A stretch of 64,000 nucleotides of DNA from the NCBI RefSeq assembly GCF_015553625.1, contig NZ_JADNGY010000001.1, forward strand, positions 178,159 to 242,158, given 5' to 3'. Shown here in pieces: positions 56,046-64,000 of this stretch. The DNA is from Streptococcus australis. Lineage in GTDB: Bacteria > Bacillota > Bacilli > Lactobacillales > Streptococcaceae. A program made the position numbers and the translations under genes. The first letter of the stretch is position 1, and each line of letters opens with the position of its first letter. Under the pieces are notes generated by a model. That model had not been told where the DNA came from. It made no database searches and was given only the letters and a program-made list of their open reading frames with translations.

Positions 56046-56066
56046 TGCTGAAACTAGTTTCTAAAT

Positions 56067-56825
56067 TTACTCAAAGAAACGGTAGTAATCAGACAAGGCC
56101 ATCTTAGCCTTTTCCTCTTGGTTCAAGTCCTGGATAATCTTTCCATCCTTCATGACAATCAAGCGATTTCCGTACTTGAGAGCATCTTCCATATGGTGGG
56201 TAATCATCAAGGCAGTCAGTTGATCCGTTTTGACAAAACGATCCGTCAGCTCCATCAAGGCTTGACTCGTCTTGGGATCGAGGGCGGCTGTATGCTCATC
56301 CAAGAGCAAGAGTTCTGGCCGTTTCAGGGTAGCCATCAACAAGCTCAGAGCCTGACGTTGTCCACCAGATAAGAATTCTACCGACGTATCGACATGCCTC
56401 TCTAAACCATTGCCGATCTGGCTCAAAACCTCTTTAAATTCGTCTTTGTACTGGGCAAGACGACGAGGAACCAAGCCACGCTTTTCTCCTCGGAATTTTG
56501 CAATCAGGAGATTTTCAGCCACTGTCATACGAGGAGCTGTCCCCATCTTTGGATCTTGGAAGACACGAGATAGGTATTTGGCCCGTTTTTCTGGACCATA
56601 GTGAGTCACATCCTCTCCCTTGATCAAGACTTGACCACTGGTCAGAGGAAGGGTCCCAGCCAAGGTGTTGAAGAGGGTTGATTTCCCAGCACCATTGCCC
56701 CCAAGAATAGTGATAAAGTCATGCTCATGAATCTCCAAAGAGACATTATCCAAAATGACTTTTTCTTCATTCAAGCCATTATTCACCACGATAGTGGCAT
56801 TTTTTAATTCTACAATTGCGGTCAT
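56067..56825 (-). CDS. ABC transporter ATP-binding protein
   Basis: A 252-residue ATPase with Walker A ILGGNGAGKSTLFNTLAG, signature VEFLSGGQRQALSLLMA, Walker B ELLLLDEHTAALDP and switch His in LMITHHMEDAL. It pairs with the BPD_transp_2-type permease encoded just upstream (4-base ATGA-type overlap). The pair resembles the TrpYZ-type uptake systems of streptococci, which use a lipoprotein binding protein. No binding-protein gene is adjacent, so the substrate cannot be inferred. Confidence 0.92.
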   Translation of the reverse strand: MTAIVELKNATIVVNNGLNEEKVILDNVSLEIHEHDFITILGGNGAGKSTLFNTLAGTLPLTSGQVLIKGEDVTHYGPEKRAKYLSRVFQDPKMGTAPRMTVAENLLIAKFRGEKRGLVPRRLAQYKDEFKEVLSQIGNGLERHVDTSVEFLSGGQRQALSLLMATLKRPELLLLDEHTAALDPKTSQALMELTDRFVKTDQLTALMITHHMEDALKYGNRLIVMKDGKIIQDLNQEEKAKMALSDYYRFFE

Positions 56826-57688
56826 TTGCTGAGTTTGACTCCTTTCAGCAGTTTCTCTTTAAAGGTTGGAATCATGAGACAGATAGCCAAGATGATAGCA
56901 CTAAAGATACGGATATAGCTGGTATTGACCCCAATAGCAATCACAGCCCAAATCAAGAATTGATAAATGATCGATCCAATAACGATACTGAGTAAACGTT
57001 CTGCTAAGGTCAGTTTTGAGAAAAGGACCTCTCCGATAATCAAGCTAGCCAGACCAACGACGATGACCCCGATCCCTCGAGAAGCATCTGCATAGCCTTC
57101 TTGCTGGGCCATCAAGGCACCTGACAAGGCAATAATCCCATTGGAAACCACTAGCCCCATCAACTCCATCCGACTGGTATGGATCCCAAAGCTTTTAGCC
57201 ATCTCAGGATTGTCCCCTGTCGCAATATAGGCCTGCCCCAGTTTGGTATCTAAAAAGAAGAGCATAGCAGCAATCACCAGAGTCACAAAGATGATCCCAA
57301 TGATAATCTCGTTCACACCACTGGCGATAGGAATCATATCTTGGATTTTTGAGTAGCCAAGCAAACCCAGGTTGGCCCGTTGCATCACAAAGAGAATGAC
57401 TGAGTTACAGGAAGTCATCACCAAAATCCCTGATAACAGCGTCGGAATCTTCCCTTTGGTATAAAGAAGACCTGTTGCTAATCCAGCCAAACAACCCGCA
57501 CCAACGGCGGCTAGGGTGGCTAGCAAAGGATGAACCCCTTTGGTGATCAAGGTTACCGCAACGGCTCCCCCTAATGGGAAAGAGCCCTCTGTAGTCATAT
57601 CTGGGAAATCCAAGATACGAAAGGTCATAAAAATCCCCAGTCCCAAAATAGCCCAGATCAAGCCTTGTGAAATAATCGAAATAAGCAT
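56822..57688 (-). CDS. ABC transporter permease (TrpY-like)
   Basis: A 288-residue permease with about eight to nine membrane helices: ISQGLIWAILGLGIFMTFRI at the N-terminus, PLGGAVAVTLITKG, IPTLLSGILVMTSCNSVILF and the cytoplasmic coupling loop YIATGDNPEMAKSFGIHTSR typical of the BPD_transp_2 branch. In related operons the binding-protein gene lies upstream; here the upstream neighbour is the unrelated LPXTG protein. It has its own promoter at 57720-57749. Confidence 0.92.
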   Translation of the reverse strand: MLISIISQGLIWAILGLGIFMTFRILDFPDMTTEGSFPLGGAVAVTLITKGVHPLLATLAAVGAGCLAGLATGLLYTKGKIPTLLSGILVMTSCNSVILFVMQRANLGLLGYSKIQDMIPIASGVNEIIIGIIFVTLVIAAMLFFLDTKLGQAYIATGDNPEMAKSFGIHTSRMELMGLVVSNGIIALSGALMAQQEGYADASRGIGVIVVGLASLIIGEVLFSKLTLAERLLSIVIGSIIYQFLIWAVIAIGVNTSYIRIFSAIILAICLMIPTFKEKLLKGVKLSK

Positions 57689-57719
57689 ATCTTTGTCCTA
57701 ACTATTGTAAATATCCTCT

Positions 57720-57749
57720 ATTGTATCATATTGCAAGACGTGATTTCAA
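57720..57749 (-). promoter_or_regulatory. Promoter of the ABC transporter pair
   Basis: Minus strand TTGAAA (57744-57749), 18-base spacer, TACAAT (57720-57725), 32 bases before the permease ATG. Its position shows that the two-gene unit begins with the permease. Confidence 0.6.
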
Positions 57750-57764
57750 TGCTTTCAAGAAATA

Positions 57765-57796
57765 ACAAAAAGGCCCCACTCCTTAGAGCGAGGCCT
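57765..57796 (-). terminator. Terminator of the giant LPXTG protein gene
   Basis: Minus strand AGGCCTCGCTC pairs with GAGTGGGGCCT (two G-T pairs) and is followed by five T. Confidence 0.9.
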
Positions 57797-57856
57797 CCTT
57801 GTGGAAAACTAAACCATTTACGATCCTAGCGGGAATCGTTAGTGTCTACCACTTGT

Positions 57857-60800
57857 TTAGTCTTCGTTTTTCTTGCGTCTTGCAAGACCAGCAAGTCCTA
57901 CCAAACCAAGAGCAGCGCCTAACAATGCAGCAGAAGCTGATTGTTCTTCACCAGTAGAAGGAAGTTCTGGTGCTGGCGGTGTTACCGGTGGTGTTGGTGG
58001 TGTTACCGGTGGTGTTGGTGGTGTCACCGGTGGTGTTGGCGGTGTTACCGGTGGTGTTGGTGGTGTCACCGGTGGTGTTGGTGGTGTCACCGGTGGTGTT
58101 GGTGGTGTTACTGGTGGTTTCGGTGGAATTACCTTGTTGTTGAACTCAGTATCTTCCGGTAATTGAGAAGTAGTTGTTAAGACTTTGCCTTCTTTAGTAA
58201 CTGTTACTGTTACTGTAGCTACCATCTTATCGTATTCAACTCCTGCTTCAGTACCTTTAACCTCTTCCACTGTGTAAGTGTGAGTTCCTTCTTCTCCACG
58301 TTTGAACTCTAATGCAGAGAACTTGATGTTTCCTGATGCATCGTTCTTAACTGTTTCAATAACTTTTCCATCTTTATCTTTAAGTACGAAGCTAAATTCA
58401 CCTTCTTTTAGCTCACGTCCTTCAAGTTTCTTAGTGAAGTTAAATTCAACTTTAGTTGGGATGTTAACGACACGTTTTTCTGTTGGTTTTTCTGGTTTTT
58501 CAACAGATTTCTTAGTTGGATCGTATTGGTGAACAGTTTGTGAAGCAGTGTTTTCGATATCTACACCATCTTTAGCTGTTGCTTTGATAGTTGCAGGAAT
58601 CTCAAACTTGTAGTAACGTCCGAATGCCAATTTAGCAGTGTCGATTACTTGAGTATTTTCTGCATCTCCAAGAGACTTAGTCAAGTCAGCCTTAGATGTA
58701 GCAGTAATGACACCATTCACAATTGAGATATCAAACTTAGCTGTTACATCTTCACCAGTTACTGAATCATAAGCTTTAATATCAGCCACATTAACATCCA
58801 AGTTTTCGCTATCATATTTATCCGTAATACCAACAGATTGAATATAATGTGCTTCTGTGAATTTAGTTGTATCCAACCATACTTGGTAAACAACCTTATC
58901 ACCTTTATGGAGTGTTTGGGTATTGATATTTTGCTTTTCATTATTATCAACTTTGTCCACATATGGATCTTTGTTGGTATCAGCTACTTTATCAGTCAAC
59001 TCTTTATCATCATCAAGAAGTTTATTTCCAGTGATATCAAATTTCTCTTCATTAAGAATATATTTCTCTGGGTTGAACTCTGGAGTTTCTGGAGGAGTTA
59101 CACGGTTGTTGAACTCTTTATCAGCGATTTCGCCAACAGTCGCTACAAGAACTTTAGCTGTTCCGTCGTGTGATACTGTAACTGTTACATTCGCTTTCAT
59201 TGTATCGTATGTAACGGTTGCGTCGCTTCCTTTAACTTCTTCTACTGTGTAGTTGTGAACGCCTTCTTGTCCTTTCTTGAATTCAAGTGCTGAGAACTTA
59301 ACGTTTCCTGCTGCATCGTTGCTTACAGTTTCAAGAGTCTTACCTGTTGAATCTTTAAGCACGAAGCTGAATTCGTTGGCTTGAAGTTCGCGTCCTTCCA
59401 ACTTCTTAGTAAAGTTGAACTCAATTGAAACCGGTACGTTGTTTACACGTTTTTCAGTTGGTTTGCTTGGTTTTTCAACCTTCTTAGTTGTTGGGTTATA
59501 GTAGTTCACTACTTGAGCCGCAGTATTTTCGATATCTACACCAGCTGCCACATCAGCTTTCACTGTTGTTGGGATGTCGAACTTGTAGTAACGTCCAAAT
59601 GCAAACTTAGTTGTGTCAATGATTTGAGTGTTTTCTGCGTCGCCAAGTGACTTAGTGAAGCCAGCTTTAAGAGTTGCAGTGATCACACCGTTGTCCACAG
59701 CGATATCGAATTTATCTGTTACATCATCGCCAGTTACTGAATCGTAGGCTTTGATCTTAGTAGAATCAAGATCCAACTTCGCTTCATCGTAGTCATCTGA
59801 GATTCCTACTGATTGGATGTTTTCTTTGTTAGTTTCAGAGAATTTAGTTGTATCCAACCATACTTGGTAAACCAACTTGTCGCCACGTTTCACAGTCTTG
59901 GTGTTCAAGTTTTGTTTTTCGTTGTTAGATGCATCGTCTGCATATGGGTTCGCATTGGTATCTGCGTACTTGTCTGCCAATTCTTTGTCATCATCAACGA
60001 GTTTGTCACCTGTGATATCGAATTTCTCTTCAGAAACAACGTATTTCTCTGGTTGGAACTTAGGTTCTTCTGGAGGAGTTACACGGTTGTTGAACTCTTT
60101 ATCAGCGATATCACCAACAGTAGCTACAAGAACTTTAGCTGTTCCATCGTGAGAAACAGTTACTGTTACATTCGCTTTCATGGTGTCGTATGTAACGGTT
60201 GCGTCTGTTCCAGCTACTTCTTCTACAGTGTAGTTGTGAACGCCTGCTTGTTCTTTCTTGAATTCGATAGCTGAGAACTTAACGTTTCCTGCCGCATCGT
60301 TGCTTACAGTTTCAACAACTTTACCTGTTGAATCTTTAAGCACGAAGCTGAATTCGTTAGCTTTCAACTCACGACCTTCCAAGCGTTTAGTGAAGTTGAA
60401 CTCTACTGGTACTGGTACGCTGTTGACACGTTTTTGAGTAGGTTTGTTTGGAGTTTCAACCTTCTTAGTAGTTGGGTTGTAGTAGTTTACAACTTGAGCC
60501 GCAGTATTTTCGATATCTACACCAGCCGCCACATCAGCTTTCACTGTTGTTGGGATGTCGAACTTGTAGTAACGTCCAAATTCGAATTTAGTTGTGTCGA
60601 TAACTTGAGTGTTTTCTGCATCACCAAGTGACTTAGTGAAGCCAGCTTTAAGAGTTGCAGTGATCACACCGTTGTCCACAGCGATATCGAATTTATCTGT
60701 TACTTCTGCACCTGTTACTGAATCGTAAGCTTTGATCTTAGTAGAATCAAGATCCAACTTCGCTTCATCGTAGTCATCTGAAATTCCTACTGATTGGATG

Positions 60801-63800
60801 TTTTCTTTGTTAGTTGCTGAGAATTTAGTTGTATCCAACCATACTTGGTAAACCAACTTGTCGCCACGTTTAACAGTCTTCGTATTCAAGTTTTGTGCTT
60901 CGTTGTTTGATGCATCGTCCGCATATGGGTTCGCATTGGTATCTGCGACCTTATCTGCCAATTCTTTGTCATCATCAACGAGTTTGTCACCTGTGATATC
61001 GAATTTCTCTTCAGAAACAACGTATTTCTCTGGTTGGAACTTAGGTTCTTCCGGAGGAGTTACACGGTTGTTGAACTCTTTATCAGCGATTTCGCCAAGA
61101 GTAGCCACAAGAACTTTAGTTGTTCCATCTTGTTTCACTGTGACTGTTACTGCAGCCTTCATTGTATCGTATGTAACGGTTGCGTCTGAGCCTTTAACTT
61201 CTTCTACTGTGTAGTTGTGAACACCTTCGTCACCCTTCTTGAATTCAAGAGCTTTGAACTTAACGTTACCAGATGCATCGTTGCTTACAGTTTCAACAAC
61301 TTTACCTGTTGAATCTTTAAGAACGAAGCTAAATTCGTTTTCTTTAAGCTCACGACCTTCCAAACGTTTAGTGAAGTTGAATTCCACTTCAACTGGTACG
61401 TTGTTTACACGTTTTTCAGTTGGTTTGCTTGGTTTTTCAACTTTCTTAGTTGTTGGGTTGTAGTAATTCACTACTTGAGCCGCAGTATTTTCGATGTCTA
61501 CACCACCAGGAACATCAGCTTTCACTGTTGTTGGGATGTCGAACTTGTAGTAACGTCCAAATTCAAATTTAGTTGTGTCAATGATTTGAGTGTTTTCTGC
61601 ATCGCCAAGTGACTTAGTGAAGCCAGCTTTAAGAGTTGCAGTAATCACACCGTTGTCCACAGCGATATCGAATTTATCGGTTACTTCTGCACCTGTTACT
61701 GAGTCGTAGGCTTTGATCTTAGTAGAATCAAGATCCAACTTAGTTTCATCGTAGTTGTCAGAGATTCCTACTGATTGGATGTTATCCTTGTTAGCTGCAT
61801 CAAATTTAGTTGTATCCAACCATACTTGGTAAACCAACTTGTCGCCACGTTTAACAGTCTTGGTGTTCAAGTTTTCTTTTTCGTTGTTAGATGCATCGTC
61901 CGCATATGGGTTCGCATTGGTATCTGCGTACTTGTCTGCCAACTCTTTGTCATCGTCAACGAGCTTGTCACCTGTGATATCGTATTTCTCTTCAGAAACA
62001 ACGTATTTCTCTGGTTGGAACTTAGGTTCTTCTGGAGGAGTTACACGGTTGTTAAATTCTTTATCCGCAATGTCACCAACAGTAGCTACAAGAACTTTAG
62101 CTGTTCCATCGTGTTTAACTGTGACTGTTACATTCGCTTTCATTGTATCGTATGTAACGGTTGCGTCGTTTCCTACTACCTCTTCAACTGTGTAGTTGTA
62201 AGTTCCTTCTTGACCTTTCTTGAACTCAATAGCTGAGAATTTAACTTTTCCGTCAGCGTCGTTCTTCACAGTTTCAAGAACTTTACCATCGGCATCTTTA
62301 AGTGTGAAGCTGAATTCTTGATCTTTAAGTTCACGACCTTCTAATTTCTTAGTGAAGTTGAATTCTACTGGTACTGGTACGTTGTTAACACGTTTTTGAG
62401 TAGGTTTTTCTGGAGTTTCAACTTTCTTAGTTGTTGGGTTGTAGTAGTTGACTACTTGTGCAGCAGTGTTTTCGATATCTACACCAGCTTTAACTGTTTG
62501 TTTAACTGTTGTTGGGATATCAAACTTGTAGTAACGTCCAAATTCGAATTTAGTTGTATCGATCACTTGAGTGTTTTCTGCATCGCCAAGTGACTTAGTG
62601 AAGCCGGCTTTAAGAGTTGCAGTAATCACACCGTTGTTTTCAACGATATCAAATTTATCTGTTACATCATTACCAGATACTGAATCGTAAGCTTTGATCT
62701 TAGTAACATCAAGTTCCAACTTCGCTTCATCGTAGTTATCAGAGATGCCTACAGATTGGATGTTTTCTTTGTTAGTTGCTGAGAATTTAGTTGTATCCAA
62801 CCATACTTGGTAAACCAACTTATCTCCGCGGTTAACAGTCTTCGTATTGATGTTTTCTGCTTCATTGTTGGTGTCTTTGTCAACATATGGATCAGTATTT
62901 GTATCTCCGTACTTATCTGTCAACTCAGCATCATCATCAAGAAGCTTGTTATCAGTGATAGAGTATTTCTCTTTATTCAATACATACTTCTCTGGTTGGA
63001 ACTTAGGTTCTGTTGGAGGTGTTACAGTATTGTTGAACTCTTTATCTGCGATGTCGCCAAGAGTTGCTACAAGAGCTTTAGCTGTACCATCGTGTGAAAC
63101 TGTGATGGTTACAGTTGCTTTCATAGTATCGTAGGTAACGGTTGCGTCGCTTCCTTTAACTTCTTCTACTGTGTAGTTATGAACGCCTTCTTGACCCTTC
63201 TTGAATGTAAGAGTTGAGAACTTAACGTTTCCTGCCGCATCGTTGCTTACAGTTTCAAGAGTTGTACCTTCTGAATCTTTAAGAACGAAGCTGAATTCGT
63301 TAGCTTTCAACTCACGGCCTTCCAATTTCTTAGTGAAGTTGAATTCAACTGAGATTGGTACGCTGTTTACACGTTTTTCAGTTGGTTTGTTTGGTTTTTC
63401 AACAGTCTTGCTTACTGGGTTGTAGTAGTTCACTACTTGAGCCGCAGTATTTTCGATGTCTACGCCACCTGCCACATCAGCTTTAACTACTGCTGGAATA
63501 TCAAACTTGTAGTAACGTCCGAATTCGAATTTAGTTGTATCAATGATTTGAGTATTTTCTGTATCACCCAATGACTTAGTGAAGCCAGCTTTAAGGGTTG
63601 CAGTCATTACACCATTTTCAACTTTAATATCGAATTTGTTTGTTACATCATTACCAGATACTGAATCGTAGGCTTTGATCTTAGTTGAATCAACGTCAAC
63701 CTTCGTTTCATCAAAGTCATCAGTGATTCCTACAGATTGAACGTTTTCTTTGTTGTTAGCTGAGAATTTAGTTGTATCCAACCATACTTGGTAGTAAAGC

Positions 63801-64000
63801 TTATCTCCGCGATTAACAGTCTTGGTATTGATGTTTTCTGCTTCGTTGTTGTTAGTTTGGTCTGCGTATGGGTTCGTATTAGTATCTGCGTACTTGTCTG
63901 CCAACTCAGCATCATCATCAAGAAGCTTGTTATCAGTGATAGAGTATTTCTCTTTATTCAATACATACTTCTCTGGTTGGAACTTAGGTTCTGTTGGAGG
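57857..64000 (-). CDS. Giant LPXTG surface protein with tandem isopeptide-domain units (3' part)
   Basis: The frame runs off the window edge, so signal peptide and N-terminal domains are missing; over 2,040 residues are visible. It has six tandem units. Each starts around EPKFQPEKYV and comprises a domain like the antigen I/II C-terminal region (KTVNRGDKLYYQVWLDTTKF, KIKAYDSVSGNDVT, FEFGRYYKFDIP) plus an FctA/Spy0128-type pilin domain (VEFNFTKKLEGREL, HNYTVEEV, DKEFNN) with Lys, Glu and Asn placed for an isopeptide bond. A (PPVTPPT)n wall-spanning region follows, then LPSTGEE, a membrane helix and RRKKNED. A long, rigid adhesive stalk anchored by sortase A is the likely form. The ligand is unknown. 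Confidence 0.95.
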   Translation of the reverse strand, partial: PPTEPKFQPEKYVLNKEKYSITDNKLLDDDAELADKYADTNTNPYADQTNNNEAENINTKTVNRGDKLYYQVWLDTTKFSANNKENVQSVGITDDFDETKVDVDSTKIKAYDSVSGNDVTNKFDIKVENGVMTATLKAGFTKSLGDTENTQIIDTTKFEFGRYYKFDIPAVVKADVAGGVDIENTAAQVVNYYNPVSKTVEKPNKPTEKRVNSVPISVEFNFTKKLEGRELKANEFSFVLKDSEGTTLETVSNDAAGNVKFSTLTFKKGQEGVHNYTVEEVKGSDATVTYDTMKATVTITVSHDGTAKALVATLGDIADKEFNNTVTPPTEPKFQPEKYVLNKEKYSITDNKLLDDDAELTDKYGDTNTDPYVDKDTNNEAENINTKTVNRGDKLVYQVWLDTTKFSATNKENIQSVGISDNYDEAKLELDVTKIKAYDSVSGNDVTDKFDIVENNGVITATLKAGFTKSLGDAENTQVIDTTKFEFGRYYKFDIPTTVKQTVKAGVDIENTAAQVVNYYNPTTKKVETPEKPTQKRVNNVPVPVEFNFTKKLEGRELKDQEFSFTLKDADGKVLETVKNDADGKVKFSAIEFKKGQEGTYNYTVEEVVGNDATVTYDTMKANVTVTVKHDGTAKVLVATVGDIADKEFNNRVTPPEEPKFQPEKYVVSEEKYDITGDKLVDDDKELADKYADTNANPYADDASNNEKENLNTKTVKRGDKLVYQVWLDTTKFDAANKDNIQSVGISDNYDETKLDLDSTKIKAYDSVTGAEVTDKFDIAVDNGVITATLKAGFTKSLGDAENTQIIDTTKFEFGRYYKFDIPTTVKADVPGGVDIENTAAQVVNYYNPTTKKVEKPSKPTEKRVNNVPVEVEFNFTKRLEGRELKENEFSFVLKDSTGKVVETVSNDASGNVKFKALEFKKGDEGVHNYTVEEVKGSDATVTYDTMKAAVTVTVKQDGTTKVLVATLGEIADKEFNNRVTPPEEPKFQPEKYVVSEEKFDITGDKLVDDDKELADKVADTNANPYADDASNNEAQNLNTKTVKRGDKLVYQVWLDTTKFSATNKENIQSVGISDDYDEAKLDLDSTKIKAYDSVTGAEVTDKFDIAVDNGVITATLKAGFTKSLGDAENTQVIDTTKFEFGRYYKFDIPTTVKADVAAGVDIENTAAQVVNYYNPTTKKVETPNKPTQKRVNSVPVPVEFNFTKRLEGRELKANEFSFVLKDSTGKVVETVSNDAAGNVKFSAIEFKKEQAGVHNYTVEEVAGTDATVTYDTMKANVTVTVSHDGTAKVLVATVGDIADKEFNNRVTPPEEPKFQPEKYVVSEEKFDITGDKLVDDDKELADKYADTNANPYADDASNNEKQNLNTKTVKRGDKLVYQVWLDTTKFSETNKENIQSVGISDDYDEAKLDLDSTKIKAYDSVTGDDVTDKFDIAVDNGVITATLKAGFTKSLGDAENTQIIDTTKFAFGRYYKFDIPTTVKADVAAGVDIENTAAQVVNYYNPTTKKVEKPSKPTEKRVNNVPVSIEFNFTKKLEGRELQANEFSFVLKDSTGKTLETVSNDAAGNVKFSALEFKKGQEGVHNYTVEEVKGSDATVTYDTMKANVTVTVSHDGTAKVLVATVGEIADKEFNNRVTPPETPEFNPEKYILNEEKFDITGNKLLDDDKELTDKVADTNKDPYVDKVDNNEKQNINTQTLHKGDKVVYQVWLDTTKFTEAHYIQSVGITDKYDSENLDVNVADIKAYDSVTGEDVTAKFDISIVNGVITATSKADLTKSLGDAENTQVIDTAKLAFGRYYKFEIPATIKATAKDGVDIENTASQTVHQYDPTKKSVEKPEKPTEKRVVNIPTKVEFNFTKKLEGRELKEGEFSFVLKDKDGKVIETVKNDASGNIKFSALEFKRGEEGTHTYTVEEVKGTEAGVEYDKMVATVTVTVTKEGKVLTTTSQLPEDTEFNNKVIPPKPPVTPPTPPVTPPTPPVTPPTPPVTPPTPPVTPPTPPVTPPTPPVTPPAPELPSTGEEQSASAALLGAALGLVGLAGLARRKKNED
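57975..58121 (-). repeat. 21-bp repeat encoding the Pro/Thr wall-spanning region
   Basis: About seven copies of a 21-bp unit encoding PPVTPPT lie just before LPSTG. The copies are almost identical and would be prone to slippage. Confidence 0.9.
58122..63995 (-). repeat. Six tandem domain units, period 981 bp
   Basis: The shared boundary encoding TPP(E/T) recurs at 59091, 60072, 61053, 62034, 63015 and 63996: five intervals of exactly 981 bp (327 codons). The last unit (58122-59090) is 969 bp and more diverged (ETPEFNPEKYILNEEKF). Units three to five are closest to one another (VSEEK, GDKLVDDDKELADK). The array continues beyond the window. Confidence 0.95.

Noticed and set aside
55623..56066. 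Identification of the non-coding unit as tmRNA or RNase P RNA
   Set aside because: No tmRNA tag-peptide reading frame or conserved 5' end, and no RNase P GAGGAAAGTCC-type core, could be found.
57975..58121. Short regular direct repeats that could be mistaken for a CRISPR array
   Set aside because: There are no unique spacers. The 21-bp units are contiguous and encode a Pro/Thr wall-spanning repeat in frame with the LPSTG anchor.
57873..63425. Repeated plus-strand open frames opposite the giant LPXTG gene
   Set aside because: They recur with the 981-bp unit and are shadows of the real minus-strand frame; translations are low in complexity and without starts.

Overview
The window is chromosomal DNA of a low-GC Gram-positive coccus, almost certainly a viridans Streptococcus of the mitis/sanguinis type. 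The reasons are the gene content and order (glnR-glnA beside pgk and an EndoD-type glycosidase; purR-yhaM-rmuC-thiN-rpe-rsgA-rsmA-rnmV-tatD; rnpA-yidC-jag), YSIRK and LPXTG surface-protein signals, CcpA (cre), GlnR and PurR-like operator sequences, and a complete accessory Sec (SecA2/SecY2) locus with serine-rich repeat adhesins. Almost every gene lies on the minus strand. The only plus-strand genes are a CPBP protease-like membrane protein and two tRNA genes.

Layout. 1-2816: nitrogen control (glnA, cut by the window edge, and glnR), a FUSC-type membrane protein, a folded intergenic element, and pgk. 3019-7818: a secreted 1,599-residue GH85 endo-beta-N-acetylglucosaminidase with a cre site upstream and an LPTTA sorting signal. 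8048-12734: gapA, then the rpsL-rpsG-fusA translation cluster. 12785-18672: a small coiled-coil membrane protein, purR, yhaM, rmuC, thiN, rpe and rsgA, closely packed. 18673-20264: the plus-strand island. 20267-24236: rsmA, a DUF2314/DUF2185 protein, rnmV, tatD, rpmH and a conserved hypothetical. 24323-28992: jag, yidC, rnpA, a CPBP protein, a TDT-family transporter and an AhpD-like protein.

29189-50403 is the accessory core: in transcription order two serine-rich repeat proteins (SRRPs), then secY2, asp1, asp2, asp3, secA2, gtfA, gtfB, asp4 and asp5. GtfA/GtfB should add GlcNAc to the Ser/Thr-rich adhesins in the cytoplasm, Asp1-3 modify and deliver them, and SecA2/SecY2/Asp4/Asp5 export them. 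The first-transcribed SRRP has a canonical LPATG anchor. The second, much larger one has LGVTS at the sorting position. No extra glycosyltransferase genes lie between the adhesins and secY2.

50566-57688: gltX, an EstA-like esterase, RNase J2, a three-hairpin repeat-like element, a small hypothetical gene, a roughly 410-base apparently non-coding unit with a cre-overlapped promoter and a terminator, and a two-gene ABC transporter without an adjacent binding protein. 57857-64000 is the 3' part of a giant LPXTG protein made of 327-residue units, spaced exactly 981 bp apart. Each unit pairs an antigen I/II C-type domain with an FctA-type isopeptide domain. The protein continues past the window edge.
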